A stretch of DNA of 64,000 nucleotides from Sneathiella sp. HT1-7 (GTDB lineage Bacteria; Pseudomonadota; Alphaproteobacteria; Sneathiellales; Sneathiellaceae). The notes beneath the pieces were generated by a model. The model saw only the letters and a list, made by a program, of their open reading frames with translations. It was not told where the DNA came from and searched no databases. Each line of letters begins with the position of its first letter. Position 1 is the first letter of the stretch. The position numbers were made by a program, and so were the translations under genes. Where the stretch lies: assembly GCF_020731145.1 (NCBI RefSeq), contig NZ_JAJFZN010000001.1, positions 372,001 through 436,000 on the forward strand, written 5' to 3'. Of this stretch, positions 1 through 8,482 are shown piece by piece.

Positions 1-37
1 CAGCAAGCACTGTCGTCGCCGCTATTCTATATCGCAT
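1..37 (-). CDS. N-terminus of an exported protein, cut by the window edge
   Basis: Only the first 12 codons are present. The ATG (37-35) follows an AGGAG ribosome binding site (48-44) with a 6-base gap. The visible residues, MRYRIAATTVLA, look like the start of a signal peptide: a basic n-region then a hydrophobic stretch. The gene lies just downstream of a cobalamin riboswitch on the same strand. Such leaders usually precede a TonB-dependent cobalamin receptor (BtuB type), a corrinoid ABC binding protein or a cobalamin-biosynthesis gene. A secreted product favours a BtuB-like receptor, but that is inference from context; no receptor domain can be seen here. Confidence 0.7.
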   Translation of the reverse strand, partial: MRYRIAATTVLA

Positions 38-77
38 GTCATTCTCCTGTTTTCGTCTCACCCGACGAATTGTCTTT

Positions 78-275
78 ACGTCCTGTCAGCGGCAGGTCTC
101 CTGGCTTGCGCTATCACGGTGCTTTCTACCTTCCCAGAATGATCCAGTGGCATCTTTGAAAGCCCCTTCGCGCTAACAGTTGCGGGGGCAGCCATAGAAT
201 TGGACGCTAAACCGTCCTCACTATATTCCCTTTTAACTGACCGATAAAATCGATAGAACCGCCTTCGGCAAACTC
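78..275 (-). promoter_or_regulatory. cobalamin (AdoCbl) riboswitch
   Basis: Read on the minus strand, the conserved elements occur in the right order: GCCGAAGGCGGTT, AAAAGGGAATA, the core GCTGCCCCCGCAACTGT, then GCCACTG, GGGAAGG and finally AGCCAGGAGACCTGCC, the most diagnostic part. This element binds adenosylcobalamin and lowers expression of the downstream gene, here the leftward gene at the window start. There is no clear U-tract terminator between the riboswitch and the AGGAG at 44-48, so translational control looks more likely than attenuation; that is inferred. Exact ends are approximate. Confidence 0.95.
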
Positions 276-426
276 TATCAACTGCCATCGATGATGACCA
301 GCGGCAATTACTGCCAATTGAAATCTTTTGCAGGCAGAGAGCAGACTGAAATGATAGTTTCGACGAGATGTTATCGGGTATTTTTAGGTCTCACATCTCA
401 TATATTAAAATAATTCTAAAAACTAC

Positions 427-455
427 TTGCATAAATTTCTGAGCTGAATATATAT
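427..455 (+). promoter_or_regulatory. candidate promoter of the peroxiredoxin gene
   Basis: TTGCAT (427-432) and ATATAT (450-455) are 17 bases apart, 41 bases ahead of the chosen start at 496. The rest of the gap between the riboswitch and this point (276-426) shows no gene; it is AT-rich and holds a 7-bp inverted repeat (GAGATGT at 366-372, ACATCTC at 394-400) that could be a regulator site. A transcript from this promoter would exclude the upstream in-frame ATG at 454. Confidence 0.4.
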
Positions 456-495
456 GGCTCACGACAAGAATTTGCATACTGATGGAGTTAAAAAG

Positions 496-1242
496 ATGAA
501 AAATATGGAAGGACAGAAAGTCCCGAATGTCACCTTCAAGACACGTGACGGCGATAGCTGGTGCGATGTGACAACGGATGAGCTTTTCAAAGGCCAGAAA
601 GTTGTCCTGTTTGCTCTTCCCGGAGCCTTTACACCAACATGCTCTTCGTCGCATCTCCCCCGATACAACGAGCTTGTTCCGACTCTCGAGAAAGCTGGCG
701 TCGACAGAGTCATCTGTCTTTCGGTCAACGATACATTTGTCATGAACGAGTGGAAGAAAGACCAGAAAGCTGAGAACATTACCTTCCTCCCGGATGGGAC
801 AGGCGCTTTCTCCGAAGGCATGGGCATGCTTGTAAATAAGGATGATCTTGGCTTTGGTAACCGGAGCTGGCGCTATTCAATGCTGGTCAATGACGGCGTC
901 ATAGAAAAAATGTTCATTGAGCCTGATGTCGAAGGCGATCCGTTTGAAGTTTCAGATGCGGACACAATGCTCGAATATCTGAGCCCGAGCGCAGAGAAGC
1001 CAAAGGCGATTACGGTCTTTTCAAAGCCGGGCTGTGGCCATTGTACAAGGGCCAAAGCTGCATTGGAGAAAGCCGGTCTTGGATATGAGGAAATCATTCT
1101 CGGTAGCGATGCAACAATGCGCTCCCTGAGAGCCGTTTCTGGCGTCCTGACCACACCGCAGATTTTTATCGACGGCCAGAAAATCGGTGGTGCTGACGAG
1201 TTGGAAAACTATCTTGGCGCCGGCAAATCCGCCGCCGCATAA
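496..1242 (+). CDS. peroxiredoxin-glutaredoxin fusion (hybrid Prx5)
   Basis: A glutathione-dependent peroxidase joined to its own electron donor: it reduces hydrogen peroxide and alkyl hydroperoxides in the cytoplasm. Residues 1-160 are a Prx5-type peroxiredoxin domain with the peroxidatic Cys49 in [12 protein letters not shown]. Residues 170-248 are a glutaredoxin domain with the active site CGHC (Cys180/Cys183) and the TTPQIFI cis-proline segment. Length (248 aa) matches the Haemophilus-type hybrid. I place the start at 496 because GGAG lies 8 bases ahead; an in-frame ATG at 454 would add 14 poorly conserved residues and sits on the likely -10 box. The gene stands alone and ends at a strong terminator. 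Confidence 0.93.
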   Translation: MKNMEGQKVPNVTFKTRDGDSWCDVTTDELFKGQKVVLFALPGAFTPTCSSSHLPRYNELVPTLEKAGVDRVICLSVNDTFVMNEWKKDQKAENITFLPDGTGAFSEGMGMLVNKDDLGFGNRSWRYSMLVNDGVIEKMFIEPDVEGDPFEVSDADTMLEYLSPSAEKPKAITVFSKPGCGHCTRAKAALEKAGLGYEEIILGSDATMRSLRAVSGVLTTPQIFIDGQKIGGADELENYLGAGKSAAA

Positions 1243-1286
1243 ATTTCCAAATACCGCGAAGAAGGTTTCGTCAATTTTCCTTCTTC

Positions 1287-1325
1287 AAAAAAACCCGCTG
1301 GTGAGAGCCAGCGGGTTTTTTTTAC
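1287..1325. terminator. bidirectional intrinsic terminator
   Basis: ACCCGCTGG, loop TGAGA, CCAGCGGGT, with an A-run before (1287-1293) and a T-run after (1315-1323). It serves both the peroxiredoxin gene from the left and the binding-protein gene that ends at 1350 from the right. Confidence 0.93.
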
Positions 1326-1349
1326 AGCGTTTGATAGACCTAAAGGACG

Positions 1350-2828
1350 TTAATCACTCCAGGACATCCGTGACGCATCGGTGACGAAGAATGGCAGATC
1401 GTTCCATACACCGTTCAGCCCATTGCGAACCACAACCACACGCGGCAACTGGAACATAAAGCCGTTTACGGCATCTTCAGCCAGAATCTTCTGCGCGGTC
1501 TGCAAAAGTTCTGTGCGTTCAGCTGGTGAAGCTGCAGATTCAGCTGCGGCAACCACTTCGTTGAACTTCGGATTATTATAATTGAAGTAGTAGTTTTCAC
1601 GAGCGTAAATGCCAATATCCATTGGTTCTACATGCGAGACAATTGACAGGTCATAGTTTTTCTTTTTGTAGACTTCATCAAGCCATTTCGGCCAGTCAAC
1701 ATTCTCAATTTTGATTTTGAAGCCGGCTTTTTCAAGCTGTGCTGCAACAATCTGTCCACCTTTACGGGCGTAGTCATCCACTGGCGGTAGCTTCAATGAA
1801 AGCTCCAATCCGTCCGGATATCCTGCCTCGGCAAGAAGCTGCTTGGATTTTTCAGGGTCAAATGGATAAGTTCCAGTCAGATCGAGATAATCCGGATGAT
1901 GTGGTGCGAAATGCGTTCCGATTGGCGTTCCAAAACCAAACATCGCACCATCAATCAGTTCCTGACGATTGATCGCATGTGCGATTGCCTGACGGACTTT
2001 CAACTTTGAAAGTGCTTCATCCGCATTGTTGGTGCTGAGAATGGTTTCACCGTTTGTGTTTCCGACCACAACATTGAAATCGTCCTTCAGGGCGTCACTG
2101 CCGATCAGCTCCTTCGGGATATCCGCAACATCCACATCGCCAGCGAGCAGCGCAGCAAGACGCGCCGGACCATCACTGATAAAGCGGATCGTGACATTCT
2201 TGATCGCAACGTCGTCTTTGGCACGATAGGTATCAGCCGCCGTCAGCTTCAGGCTATCGCCTTTCGTCCAACTTGCAACTTTATACGGACCCGTGCCAAC
2301 CGGATTGGTTGCGTTGGTCGCATCCGATGCCGGATCGACAATCACGGCTGTAGATTCGCTCAACTGCTCAAGTAGGGCCGGGCGGCGCTCTTTAAGCTTG
2401 ATAACCACAGTATTAGCATCTGGCGTCTCAATGCTTTCCATATTGGCAAAGCGATCTTTACGCTTATTTTGGCTGTCTTCAGCGGCGTTGGCCTCAAACG
2501 TGTATTTAACGTCGGAGCTGTCGAAATCCGCACCGTCGTGGAATTTCGCTCCCTCGACCAACTTAAAGGTATAGGTAAGGCCGTCATCACTGATGGTCCA
2601 ACTTTCCGCAAGAGCCGGATGGATCATGCTTTTTTCATCCATGCGGGTCAGGCCCTCATAGACATTATAAAGTGTGGTAAGCGAAATCGCTGCGGCTGCG
2701 CCAGTTCTCGGGTCAAGCCCAGGCGGCTCCAACCGCTGGGCGAAAGTAACAGTGTCATTCGCTGCCTGAGCCGATAGCGGCGCCAACACGGCACCAGCAA
2801 GGGCGGCGGCAATAAGTATTCTCTTCAT
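1350..2828 (-). CDS. ABC transporter substrate-binding protein, peptide/opine class (SBP_bac_5)
   Basis: A periplasmic binding protein of the DppA/OppA class, 492 aa. It opens with a Sec signal peptide (MKRILIAAALAGAVLAP, cleavage near SAQA-AND) and shows family landmarks such as TFAQRLEPPGLDPRTG, AESWTISDDGLTYTF, FHDGADFDSSDVKYTFE and VGTGPYKVASW. The start has a GGGAGAG site. No permease or ATPase genes sit beside it, so its transporter must be encoded elsewhere or shared. The next gene upstream on the same strand is a P1 aminopeptidase only 32 bp away, so the pair is probably one transcript for uptake and cleavage of small peptides or amides. The substrate cannot be read from sequence. Confidence 0.9.
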   Translation of the reverse strand: MKRILIAAALAGAVLAPLSAQAANDTVTFAQRLEPPGLDPRTGAAAAISLTTLYNVYEGLTRMDEKSMIHPALAESWTISDDGLTYTFKLVEGAKFHDGADFDSSDVKYTFEANAAEDSQNKRKDRFANMESIETPDANTVVIKLKERRPALLEQLSESTAVIVDPASDATNATNPVGTGPYKVASWTKGDSLKLTAADTYRAKDDVAIKNVTIRFISDGPARLAALLAGDVDVADIPKELIGSDALKDDFNVVVGNTNGETILSTNNADEALSKLKVRQAIAHAINRQELIDGAMFGFGTPIGTHFAPHHPDYLDLTGTYPFDPEKSKQLLAEAGYPDGLELSLKLPPVDDYARKGGQIVAAQLEKAGFKIKIENVDWPKWLDEVYKKKNYDLSIVSHVEPMDIGIYARENYYFNYNNPKFNEVVAAAESAASPAERTELLQTAQKILAEDAVNGFMFQLPRVVVVRNGLNGVWNDLPFFVTDASRMSWSD

Positions 2829-2860
2829 AGACTTCTCTCCCTTGTATAAAACCTCAATAT

Positions 2861-3847
2861 TTAGGACATATATCCCGGCAATCCGCCTAAACTTCTGGCG
2901 TTATAAACAGCCCGGGCAATGGATCTTGCGACACAATCGGCAGCCATTGTGCCGATCTTCGCCACACCGAATGGTCTTGGGCCTGATAACTCTTCTTTTT
3001 CCGTCGATATTGCAAAAATACTATCGCCGTCAAAGGGGGTATGTACAGGCCTAATTGCACGCGCAAGGCCATCATGGGCCATGATGGCGACTCGCTTGGC
3101 TTCTGATTTTGTTAGGGCAATATTCGTTGCGACAACACCAATAGTTGTATTTTCGGCAAGGCGCGACTCGGTCGGCATATCCAATGATATATCCCCGGCA
3201 AGATCGGGTGACCCCATGCCACCAAATTCCGATTTCTGCTCGAACGGCCAAGCCCAAAAATGACGCGTTCCGGGCATAACAACACTGCCGACCGGGTTTA
3301 CAGCGAAAATCGCCCCGACCTGCACACCGTCCTCACTGATCAGAGAGGCGCTCCCCAATCCGCCTTTCATCTTACCGGCGGCGGCGCCGTACCCTGCGCC
3401 AATATTGCCAAGAGGAAAATCATCCGTCACATTTTCCACGGCTTCCATTCCGAGTTGACGATAGGGAGGCATATCCCCCCAATCCTTACTACCGGCATTG
3501 GCCAGATCGAATAAAATAGCCGACGGAACAATCGGGACACGAATGCCTCTCACATCGAAGCCGCGCCCTTGTTTCGCGAGCGCCATAACGGCACCGGCCG
3601 CCGCCTCCAGTCCGAAGACAGATCCACCGCTTAGAACGATACCTTCCACCCGTTCCACCAGACAGTCAGGGTTAAGCGCCTCAGTTTCACGGGTCCCGGG
3701 GCCGCCGCCACGGACATCGACCCCGGCAACCGCAGGCGTATCAGGTATAATCGCCGTGACACCCGTCATTGCCCGTGCATCTTCGGCATTGCCAATTTTT
3801 ACGCCATCAACATCTGTTATAAGATTTTTGGTGCCAGGTTTGTTCAT
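2861..3847 (-). CDS. P1 family (S58, DmpA-like) aminopeptidase
   Basis: A self-processing N-terminal-nucleophile hydrolase that removes N-terminal residues from short peptides, amides or beta-peptides. Length 328 aa fits the short form of the family. Landmarks are ITDVDGVKIGN, the glycine-rich DVRGGGPGTRETE, the SGGSVFGLEAA segment and AHDGLARAIRPVHTPFDGD near the C-terminus. By analogy with ThnT, the autocleavage site is probably Asn233-Thr234 in ENTTIGVVATN, leaving Thr as nucleophile; this assignment is from family knowledge. No signal peptide is seen, so it is probably cytoplasmic. The ribosome binding site is weak. It precedes the peptide-binding protein on the same strand. Confidence 0.9.
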   Translation of the reverse strand: MNKPGTKNLITDVDGVKIGNAEDARAMTGVTAIIPDTPAVAGVDVRGGGPGTRETEALNPDCLVERVEGIVLSGGSVFGLEAAAGAVMALAKQGRGFDVRGIRVPIVPSAILFDLANAGSKDWGDMPPYRQLGMEAVENVTDDFPLGNIGAGYGAAAGKMKGGLGSASLISEDGVQVGAIFAVNPVGSVVMPGTRHFWAWPFEQKSEFGGMGSPDLAGDISLDMPTESRLAENTTIGVVATNIALTKSEAKRVAIMAHDGLARAIRPVHTPFDGDSIFAISTEKEELSGPRPFGVAKIGTMAADCVARSIARAVYNARSLGGLPGYMS

Positions 3848-3950
3848 GATATTTATCTTTTGCTTTTGTTTCCGTAACGTTAGCCTTGGCCAAACAATCG
3901 GTCAACTTATCTTCGCGGCCGCAAAAATTTCTAACAAGGAGTTCTTTTTC

Positions 3951-5675
3951 ATGACCGCCCTTTCCCTGTTCCAGATGTCTCCGTGTTGCCGAATGCTGAC
4001 GTTTGCGTTGTTTTGCGTGGTACTCTCCTCACCAACTCGGGCAGAAACCGGCAATAAATTCATGATAGCCGCTGCCAACCCGCTCGCAGCTGAAGCCGGA
4101 CGGGATATGCTCGCGCGCGGCGGTAGTGCGGTCGATGCGGCGATTGCCACTCAGATGGTGCTGACCCTAGTAGAGCCACAATCCTCCGGCATCGGCGGCG
4201 GCGCGTTTTTACTCCATTTCAATGGCGAAACAAAGGAGCTTGAAACTTATGACGGGCGGGAGACTGCGCCCGCCGCTGTGACAGAAACACATTTCCTGAA
4301 AACAGACGGTACCCGCAAGAAATTTTATGAGGCGGTCGTCGGAGGCGGATCAGTTGGCGTTCCCGGGGTTGTCGCCATGCTGGCAAAAGCACATAAGGAA
4401 TATGGGATCCTGCCCTGGAAGGACCTGTTCGACCCGGCGATCAAGCTGGCAGATGAAGGCTTTCTTATTTCCCCACGTCTTCATTACCTGCTCGACCGGG
4501 ATAAATACCTGAAAACCAAGGCTGCAGCTGCCACTTACTTCTATAACGCCGACGGGACTGCGAAACCCGAAGGCACCCGCCTCAAAAATCCCGCCCTTGC
4601 AGCAACTTTAAAAAAAATCGCCAGGGGCGGAGCGGAGGCATTTTATCGCGGTGATATAGCGAAAGCGATTGTCGAGACAGTCCGCAGCGATAACCAGAAT
4701 CCAGGTCTGCTCACACTCGACGATATGGCAAATTATCAGGCGATAAAAAGAAAGCCGGTTTGTGCGCCTTATCGCCTGCATCATGTATGTGGCATGGGGC
4801 CGCCAACGTCCGGCGGAATTACGCTGTTACAAGCTTTGCGCGTCCTTGAGACATGGGATATGCCCACAATCAGCCCGAGTAGCGCTGAGGCAATCGATCT
4901 TATCGCGCAAGCAAGCGCCCTTGCCTTCGCCGATCGCGGGAAATATCTTGGCGATGGAGACTTTATCGATATACCGATCAAGGGGTTACTGGGCGAGGAA
5001 TATGTTGAAAATAGGGTCAAGCTAGTCAAACCCGGCGAATCACCTTTGCCCTTTTCTGCGGGTAACCCGGTTGAGAAACAAGGCTCCCTCGGCTTGGATA
5101 ACGCGATCGAACTTCCCTCCACCAGCCATTTCAGCATTATGGATAGCGCGGGCAATGCCGTCTCCATGACCACATCCGTTGAGAATGTGTTCGGTTCCCG
5201 CCTCATGACCAACGGGTTCATTCTCAATAACCAGCTGACCGATTTTTCCTTCTACCCCGCCACGGAAGACGGACCCGTCGCCAACCGGATTGAGCCCAAC
5301 AAACGGCCGCGCAGTTCCATGTCCCCAACAATGGTGTTCGACAGGGACGGAAATCTGCAGATGGTTATTGGGTCTCCCGGCGGTAGCCGGATTATCGGCT
5401 ATGTCCTGAAAACAATTGTTGCCTCACTCGACTGGAATATGGACATGCAGTCGGCTATCGCGTTGCCTCATTTCATAAACCGGAATGGCTCTCTCGACAT
5501 TGAAGCAGACACGCCCCTTGAAGACCTCCAATCTGAGCTGGAAGCCATGGGCCACGACGTCAAAGTCCGCGCTCTCAACAGCGGGCTTCATGGCATCCGG
5601 ATTACGAATAGTGGTCTTGAAGGCGGCGCAGACCCGCGGCGCGAAGGCGTTGTGCTTACCGGTGATGCGCATTAA
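3951..5675 (+). CDS. ggt: gamma-glutamyltransferase (glutathione hydrolase)
   Basis: Cleaves the gamma-glutamyl bond of glutathione and related compounds in the periplasm, by hydrolysis or transfer. The 574-residue precursor has a signal peptide (about residues 1-31, ending SSPTRA), AANPLAAEAGRDMLARGGSA and IGGGAFLLHF at the N-terminal half. Autocleavage should occur before Thr391 (TSHFS), which becomes the nucleophile of the small subunit; GSPGGSRIIGYV is the conserved C-terminal glycine motif. I chose ATG 3951 because AAGGAG lies 9 bases ahead; the open frame runs much further upstream, but only as an antisense shadow of the P1 peptidase. It abuts the convergent tam gene with no gap. Confidence 0.96.
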   Translation: MTALSLFQMSPCCRMLTFALFCVVLSSPTRAETGNKFMIAAANPLAAEAGRDMLARGGSAVDAAIATQMVLTLVEPQSSGIGGGAFLLHFNGETKELETYDGRETAPAAVTETHFLKTDGTRKKFYEAVVGGGSVGVPGVVAMLAKAHKEYGILPWKDLFDPAIKLADEGFLISPRLHYLLDRDKYLKTKAAAATYFYNADGTAKPEGTRLKNPALAATLKKIARGGAEAFYRGDIAKAIVETVRSDNQNPGLLTLDDMANYQAIKRKPVCAPYRLHHVCGMGPPTSGGITLLQALRVLETWDMPTISPSSAEAIDLIAQASALAFADRGKYLGDGDFIDIPIKGLLGEEYVENRVKLVKPGESPLPFSAGNPVEKQGSLGLDNAIELPSTSHFSIMDSAGNAVSMTTSVENVFGSRLMTNGFILNNQLTDFSFYPATEDGPVANRIEPNKRPRSSMSPTMVFDRDGNLQMVIGSPGGSRIIGYVLKTIVASLDWNMDMQSAIALPHFINRNGSLDIEADTPLEDLQSELEAMGHDVKVRALNSGLHGIRITNSGLEGGADPRREGVVLTGDAH

Positions 5676-6449
5676 TTAGTCTTCGGGCAATTGTACGACA
5701 ATAAAGAGACGGGAAAATGGATACAGGGTCGAATCATCCTGACTGACAGGATAGGAATCCAGAAGCATTTCGGCATACTGGCTTTCGAACAACTCTGCTT
5801 CTTCTGTGCCCAGAGCCGCGAGGAATGGTCGAAGCGCGGTGCCCCTTGTCCATTCCAGAACGGCGTCCTTACCTTTCAGGACCTGAAAGTAGGTAGTCTC
5901 CCAGATATTGACTTTTTCTGCCAGTGGCGACAATAGATCGAAATACCAGTTGATGTTGTGTACCGGTGCGGGCCGAACCAGATGCCCCAGCCTGTCGATC
6001 CATTCCGGGGACTGGGCGAGATCATACAAATTCTGATGAGACGGGGCGGAAAAGTTATTCGGCATCTGCACGGCCAGCACACCACCTGGGCGCAGTTGCT
6101 TCAGAAGGTTGGGAAATAGATTTTCATGATCGTCCAGCCAGTGAAGTGCCGCATTGCTGAAGATCAGATTACCCTTGCTGGTCGGGGAAAATCGACCGAT
6201 GTCCGTGAGCTTCCATTCGATGGACGGGTGATCGCGACGTGCCTTGGCGAGCATTTCCTCGGAACTGTCGATGCCGGTAATAATCGACTCATTCCAATGT
6301 TGCGAGAGGAGCGCCGTGACATTTCCCGTACCACAACCAAGATCATAGATAACGGAAGGCGAAATAAGCGGCACCTGCGACAACAGATCCAGCGCTGGAC
6401 GCAGCCGATGATCGGAGAAAAGAGTATATTGTTCCGGGTTCCATGCCAT
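5676..6449 (-). CDS. tam: trans-aconitate 2-methyltransferase
   Basis: SAM-dependent enzyme that methylates trans-aconitate, a by-product that inhibits aconitase. The 257-residue protein starts MAWNPEQYTLFSDHRLRPA, typical of Tam, followed by the SAM-binding motif I (YDLGCGTGNVT) and FSNAALHWLDDH. AAGGAGG precedes the ATG by 10 bases. It is convergent with ggt: the two stop codons are adjacent, with no terminator between them. Cytoplasmic single-gene unit as far as can be seen. Confidence 0.92.
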   Translation of the reverse strand: MAWNPEQYTLFSDHRLRPALDLLSQVPLISPSVIYDLGCGTGNVTALLSQHWNESIITGIDSSEEMLAKARRDHPSIEWKLTDIGRFSPTSKGNLIFSNAALHWLDDHENLFPNLLKQLRPGGVLAVQMPNNFSAPSHQNLYDLAQSPEWIDRLGHLVRPAPVHNINWYFDLLSPLAEKVNIWETTYFQVLKGKDAVLEWTRGTALRPFLAALGTEEAELFESQYAEMLLDSYPVSQDDSTLYPFSRLFIVVQLPED

Positions 6450-6538
6450 CTCCGCGTTGCCTCCTTGTTGTCAATTATCTATAAGGTAGCAATTTTATGC
6501 GGCAAATACAGCGGCGTTTCGAGAAAAAATCAACGCGG

Positions 6539-6916
6539 CTAGTCAGCAGAGACCGTATCTGCCTTTGCGGCTTGCAAACGTTCGAATTCTTCAACGGAGA
6601 TATTTTCCACGCCACCGGACACCAGTGCCGGTACTTTACGCACCCTAAGCGACTTTTCCGTTACATAGGGGTTTTCTTCGCGGTAGCAATTAACACTGCC
6701 GAGCGTTTTATAACAGTAAAGTGGCGGCTGGACGAATGTCTCTTTCTTGCTTGGGCAGAAGTCATCCCCAGAAGAAAGATTGGTGAAAGAACAGGAATCG
6801 CCAAAGATGCCGGCGACATTTTTGTCGACCGTTTTGAAAATATCACTGGAACAACCGCTTATCGTGACGGCAGCCCCAATTAACCCCATTATTGTCATAG
6901 CCCGCATAGTCGTCAT
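6539..6916 (-). CDS. small Cys-rich lipoprotein of unknown function
   Basis: A 125-residue protein with a lipoprotein signal ending in ISGC (lipid-modified Cys22), so it is likely anchored in the outer or inner membrane. After the lipobox there are four further cysteines (GDSCSF, DDFC, YCYK, NCYRE), enough for two disulfides in the periplasm. The segment LYCYKTLGSVNCY looks like the conserved core. No known catalytic motif can be seen. The start is uncertain: ATG 6916 and an in-frame ATG at 6907 are both possible, neither with a strong ribosome binding site. It follows the orphan kinase gene on the same strand with a 74-bp gap. Confidence 0.7.
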   Translation of the reverse strand: MTTMRAMTIMGLIGAAVTISGCSSDIFKTVDKNVAGIFGDSCSFTNLSSGDDFCPSKKETFVQPPLYCYKTLGSVNCYREENPYVTEKSLRVRKVPALVSGGVENISVEEFERLQAAKADTVSAD

Positions 6917-6990
6917 GCAGAATACCTATCATCCGAACAAACTGGCCCAAGTTTACCCGGCCAGCCTATCGAAGGAGCGTTTACATTGCG

Positions 6991-8382
6991 TTAATCAGGT
7001 ATTTCGATGCAAAAAATTGTGCCCGAGCTACCGGTCCGCTCAAGCGTGACCTCTCCACCATGAGCAACAATTAGCTCGCGCGCGATGGAAAGGCCGAGCC
7101 CTGTGCCGCCTGCACGCGCGGAACCAGAGAAGGGTTCGAACAAATGCTCCCTCGCCTTTGCATGCAAGCCCGGTCCAGAATCGCATATTCGGATCAAGGT
7201 CCGCGAACCCGCGCGCAAGGCGTGGATATCAATGGTGCCATCCCCCTCCATCGCTTGCACCGCATTCCGGCAGAGATTGAGCAGGATCCGATAGAACTGG
7301 TCGCGATCAGCGTTCAACATTAACCCCGCCGGAATTTTATTCCGCCAAGTAATGCCATTATTTTCCCGCAGCCCCACAGATGTTTTTACCTCATTCACCA
7401 GTGGCTCCAAAAGGAACCGCTCTTTTTTTGGCTCCTGCTCATCGGCCCGGCCGTACTTTAAAGTCTGCGTACAAAGATCTATCGCCCGATCAATACTTGT
7501 CATCAACCGGGGAACCACCTTCTGCACTTTCGGGTCCTTCACCTCGGACAGACTGTCACTGACAATCTGGGAGGTGGAGAGGATGTTTCGAAGGTCATGG
7601 CTAATCTTGGTGACGGCTGTACCAAGCGCGACAAGATGTTGCTTCTGCTTCAGGGCCGCCCGAAGGCGCGTCTGCATGATTTCAAGTTCGTGCTCGGCAA
7701 CACCGATTTCATCGCGCCGACCGGAGGGGACAACGGCAGTACTGATATCTTCCGGTGCGCGGCGAAAGGCGATCATACTTTCGCTTAAACGTCGCATCGG
7801 TCGCACCATAAGCCAATGAAGCGTCAAATAGACAAGGATTGCCGTCAGGGTCGAGATAATCAGGGACAACCAGAAAATATTCCATGCATAATCATACATG
7901 GCATCTATCAGGGGAGCCTCGTCAATAACCACTTCTAGCATGGAATTTGGCTCGTTCTCGATCGGGCTGATAATCCGGATTATCCGCCCCGGCCCGACCA
8001 TCAGGCTCATAAACGCATGCTCGATCAGGGTAAATGGGCTTTGGTGGGCGAGATCGAATTCCGCATCGATGGCGGGCGGCATATTCTCACTCAGGATCAG
8101 GAGCCGCGAATTCGCGCCATGCAGCACAACACTTCGGGCGCCGACACGGAACAGTAATTCCTCCCGCAGTTCCTCAGACACCATATTATCTGGCGACGCC
8201 AGCAGTGAAAGGGTTGCGAGATGGGCAAAGTCTGTTTTCTTGACGAGGTAGTTCAGCCGAAAAAAGGCGATGGACGGCACGAAAATCAAAACTTCTGCCA
8301 GCATGACAAAAACAAGCGTCAAGATCAGCAGCCGCGCGGAGAGACTGCGGAAGGGCGCAACTATTTTTCGCAATAAAGCCAT
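6991..8382 (-). CDS. orphan HAMP-domain sensor histidine kinase
   Basis: A 463-residue inner-membrane kinase. Transmembrane helices at about 18-42 and 168-190 flank a periplasmic sensor of roughly 125 residues with no recognised fold. A HAMP linker (about 190-240) leads to the HisKA helix with the phospho-accepting His262 (KISHDLRN), and the ATPase domain has an intact N box (LLNLCRNAVQAM), G1 (DSGPGL) and G2 (GGTGLGLSIA). It should therefore be active. No response regulator gene is adjacent, so its partner is unknown. The gene starts 15 bases after the U-tract of an intrinsic terminator, so its own promoter is not obvious; an attenuated read-through transcript is possible. Confidence 0.92.
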   Translation of the reverse strand: MALLRKIVAPFRSLSARLLILTLVFVMLAEVLIFVPSIAFFRLNYLVKKTDFAHLATLSLLASPDNMVSEELREELLFRVGARSVVLHGANSRLLILSENMPPAIDAEFDLAHQSPFTLIEHAFMSLMVGPGRIIRIISPIENEPNSMLEVVIDEAPLIDAMYDYAWNIFWLSLIISTLTAILVYLTLHWLMVRPMRRLSESMIAFRRAPEDISTAVVPSGRRDEIGVAEHELEIMQTRLRAALKQKQHLVALGTAVTKISHDLRNILSTSQIVSDSLSEVKDPKVQKVVPRLMTSIDRAIDLCTQTLKYGRADEQEPKKERFLLEPLVNEVKTSVGLRENNGITWRNKIPAGLMLNADRDQFYRILLNLCRNAVQAMEGDGTIDIHALRAGSRTLIRICDSGPGLHAKAREHLFEPFSGSARAGGTGLGLSIARELIVAHGGEVTLERTGSSGTIFCIEIPD

Positions 8383-8394
8383 TCTTCAGAATAG

Positions 8395-8434
8395 ATCAAA
8401 AAAGTGGGCCGGTATCAACTTAATGATACCGGCC
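8395..8434 (-). terminator. intrinsic terminator of the Cys-rich gene, directly ahead of the kinase
   Basis: A perfect 11-bp stem (GGCCGGTATCA, 6-base loop, TGATACCGGCC, 8407-8434) is followed on the minus strand by CCCAC-free T-run TTTTTT (8403-8398). It closes the transcript of the Cys-rich gene but lies only 15 bases before the kinase ATG, so it may act as an attenuator for the kinase. Confidence 0.9.
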
Positions 8435-8482
8435 GATCCGATGCAAACGCTTAAATACTCGAAATACTTCTGTTCCTGCGCA

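Noticed and set aside
76-288. 70-codon minus-strand frame at the window start
   Set aside because: It is the cobalamin riboswitch read as protein.
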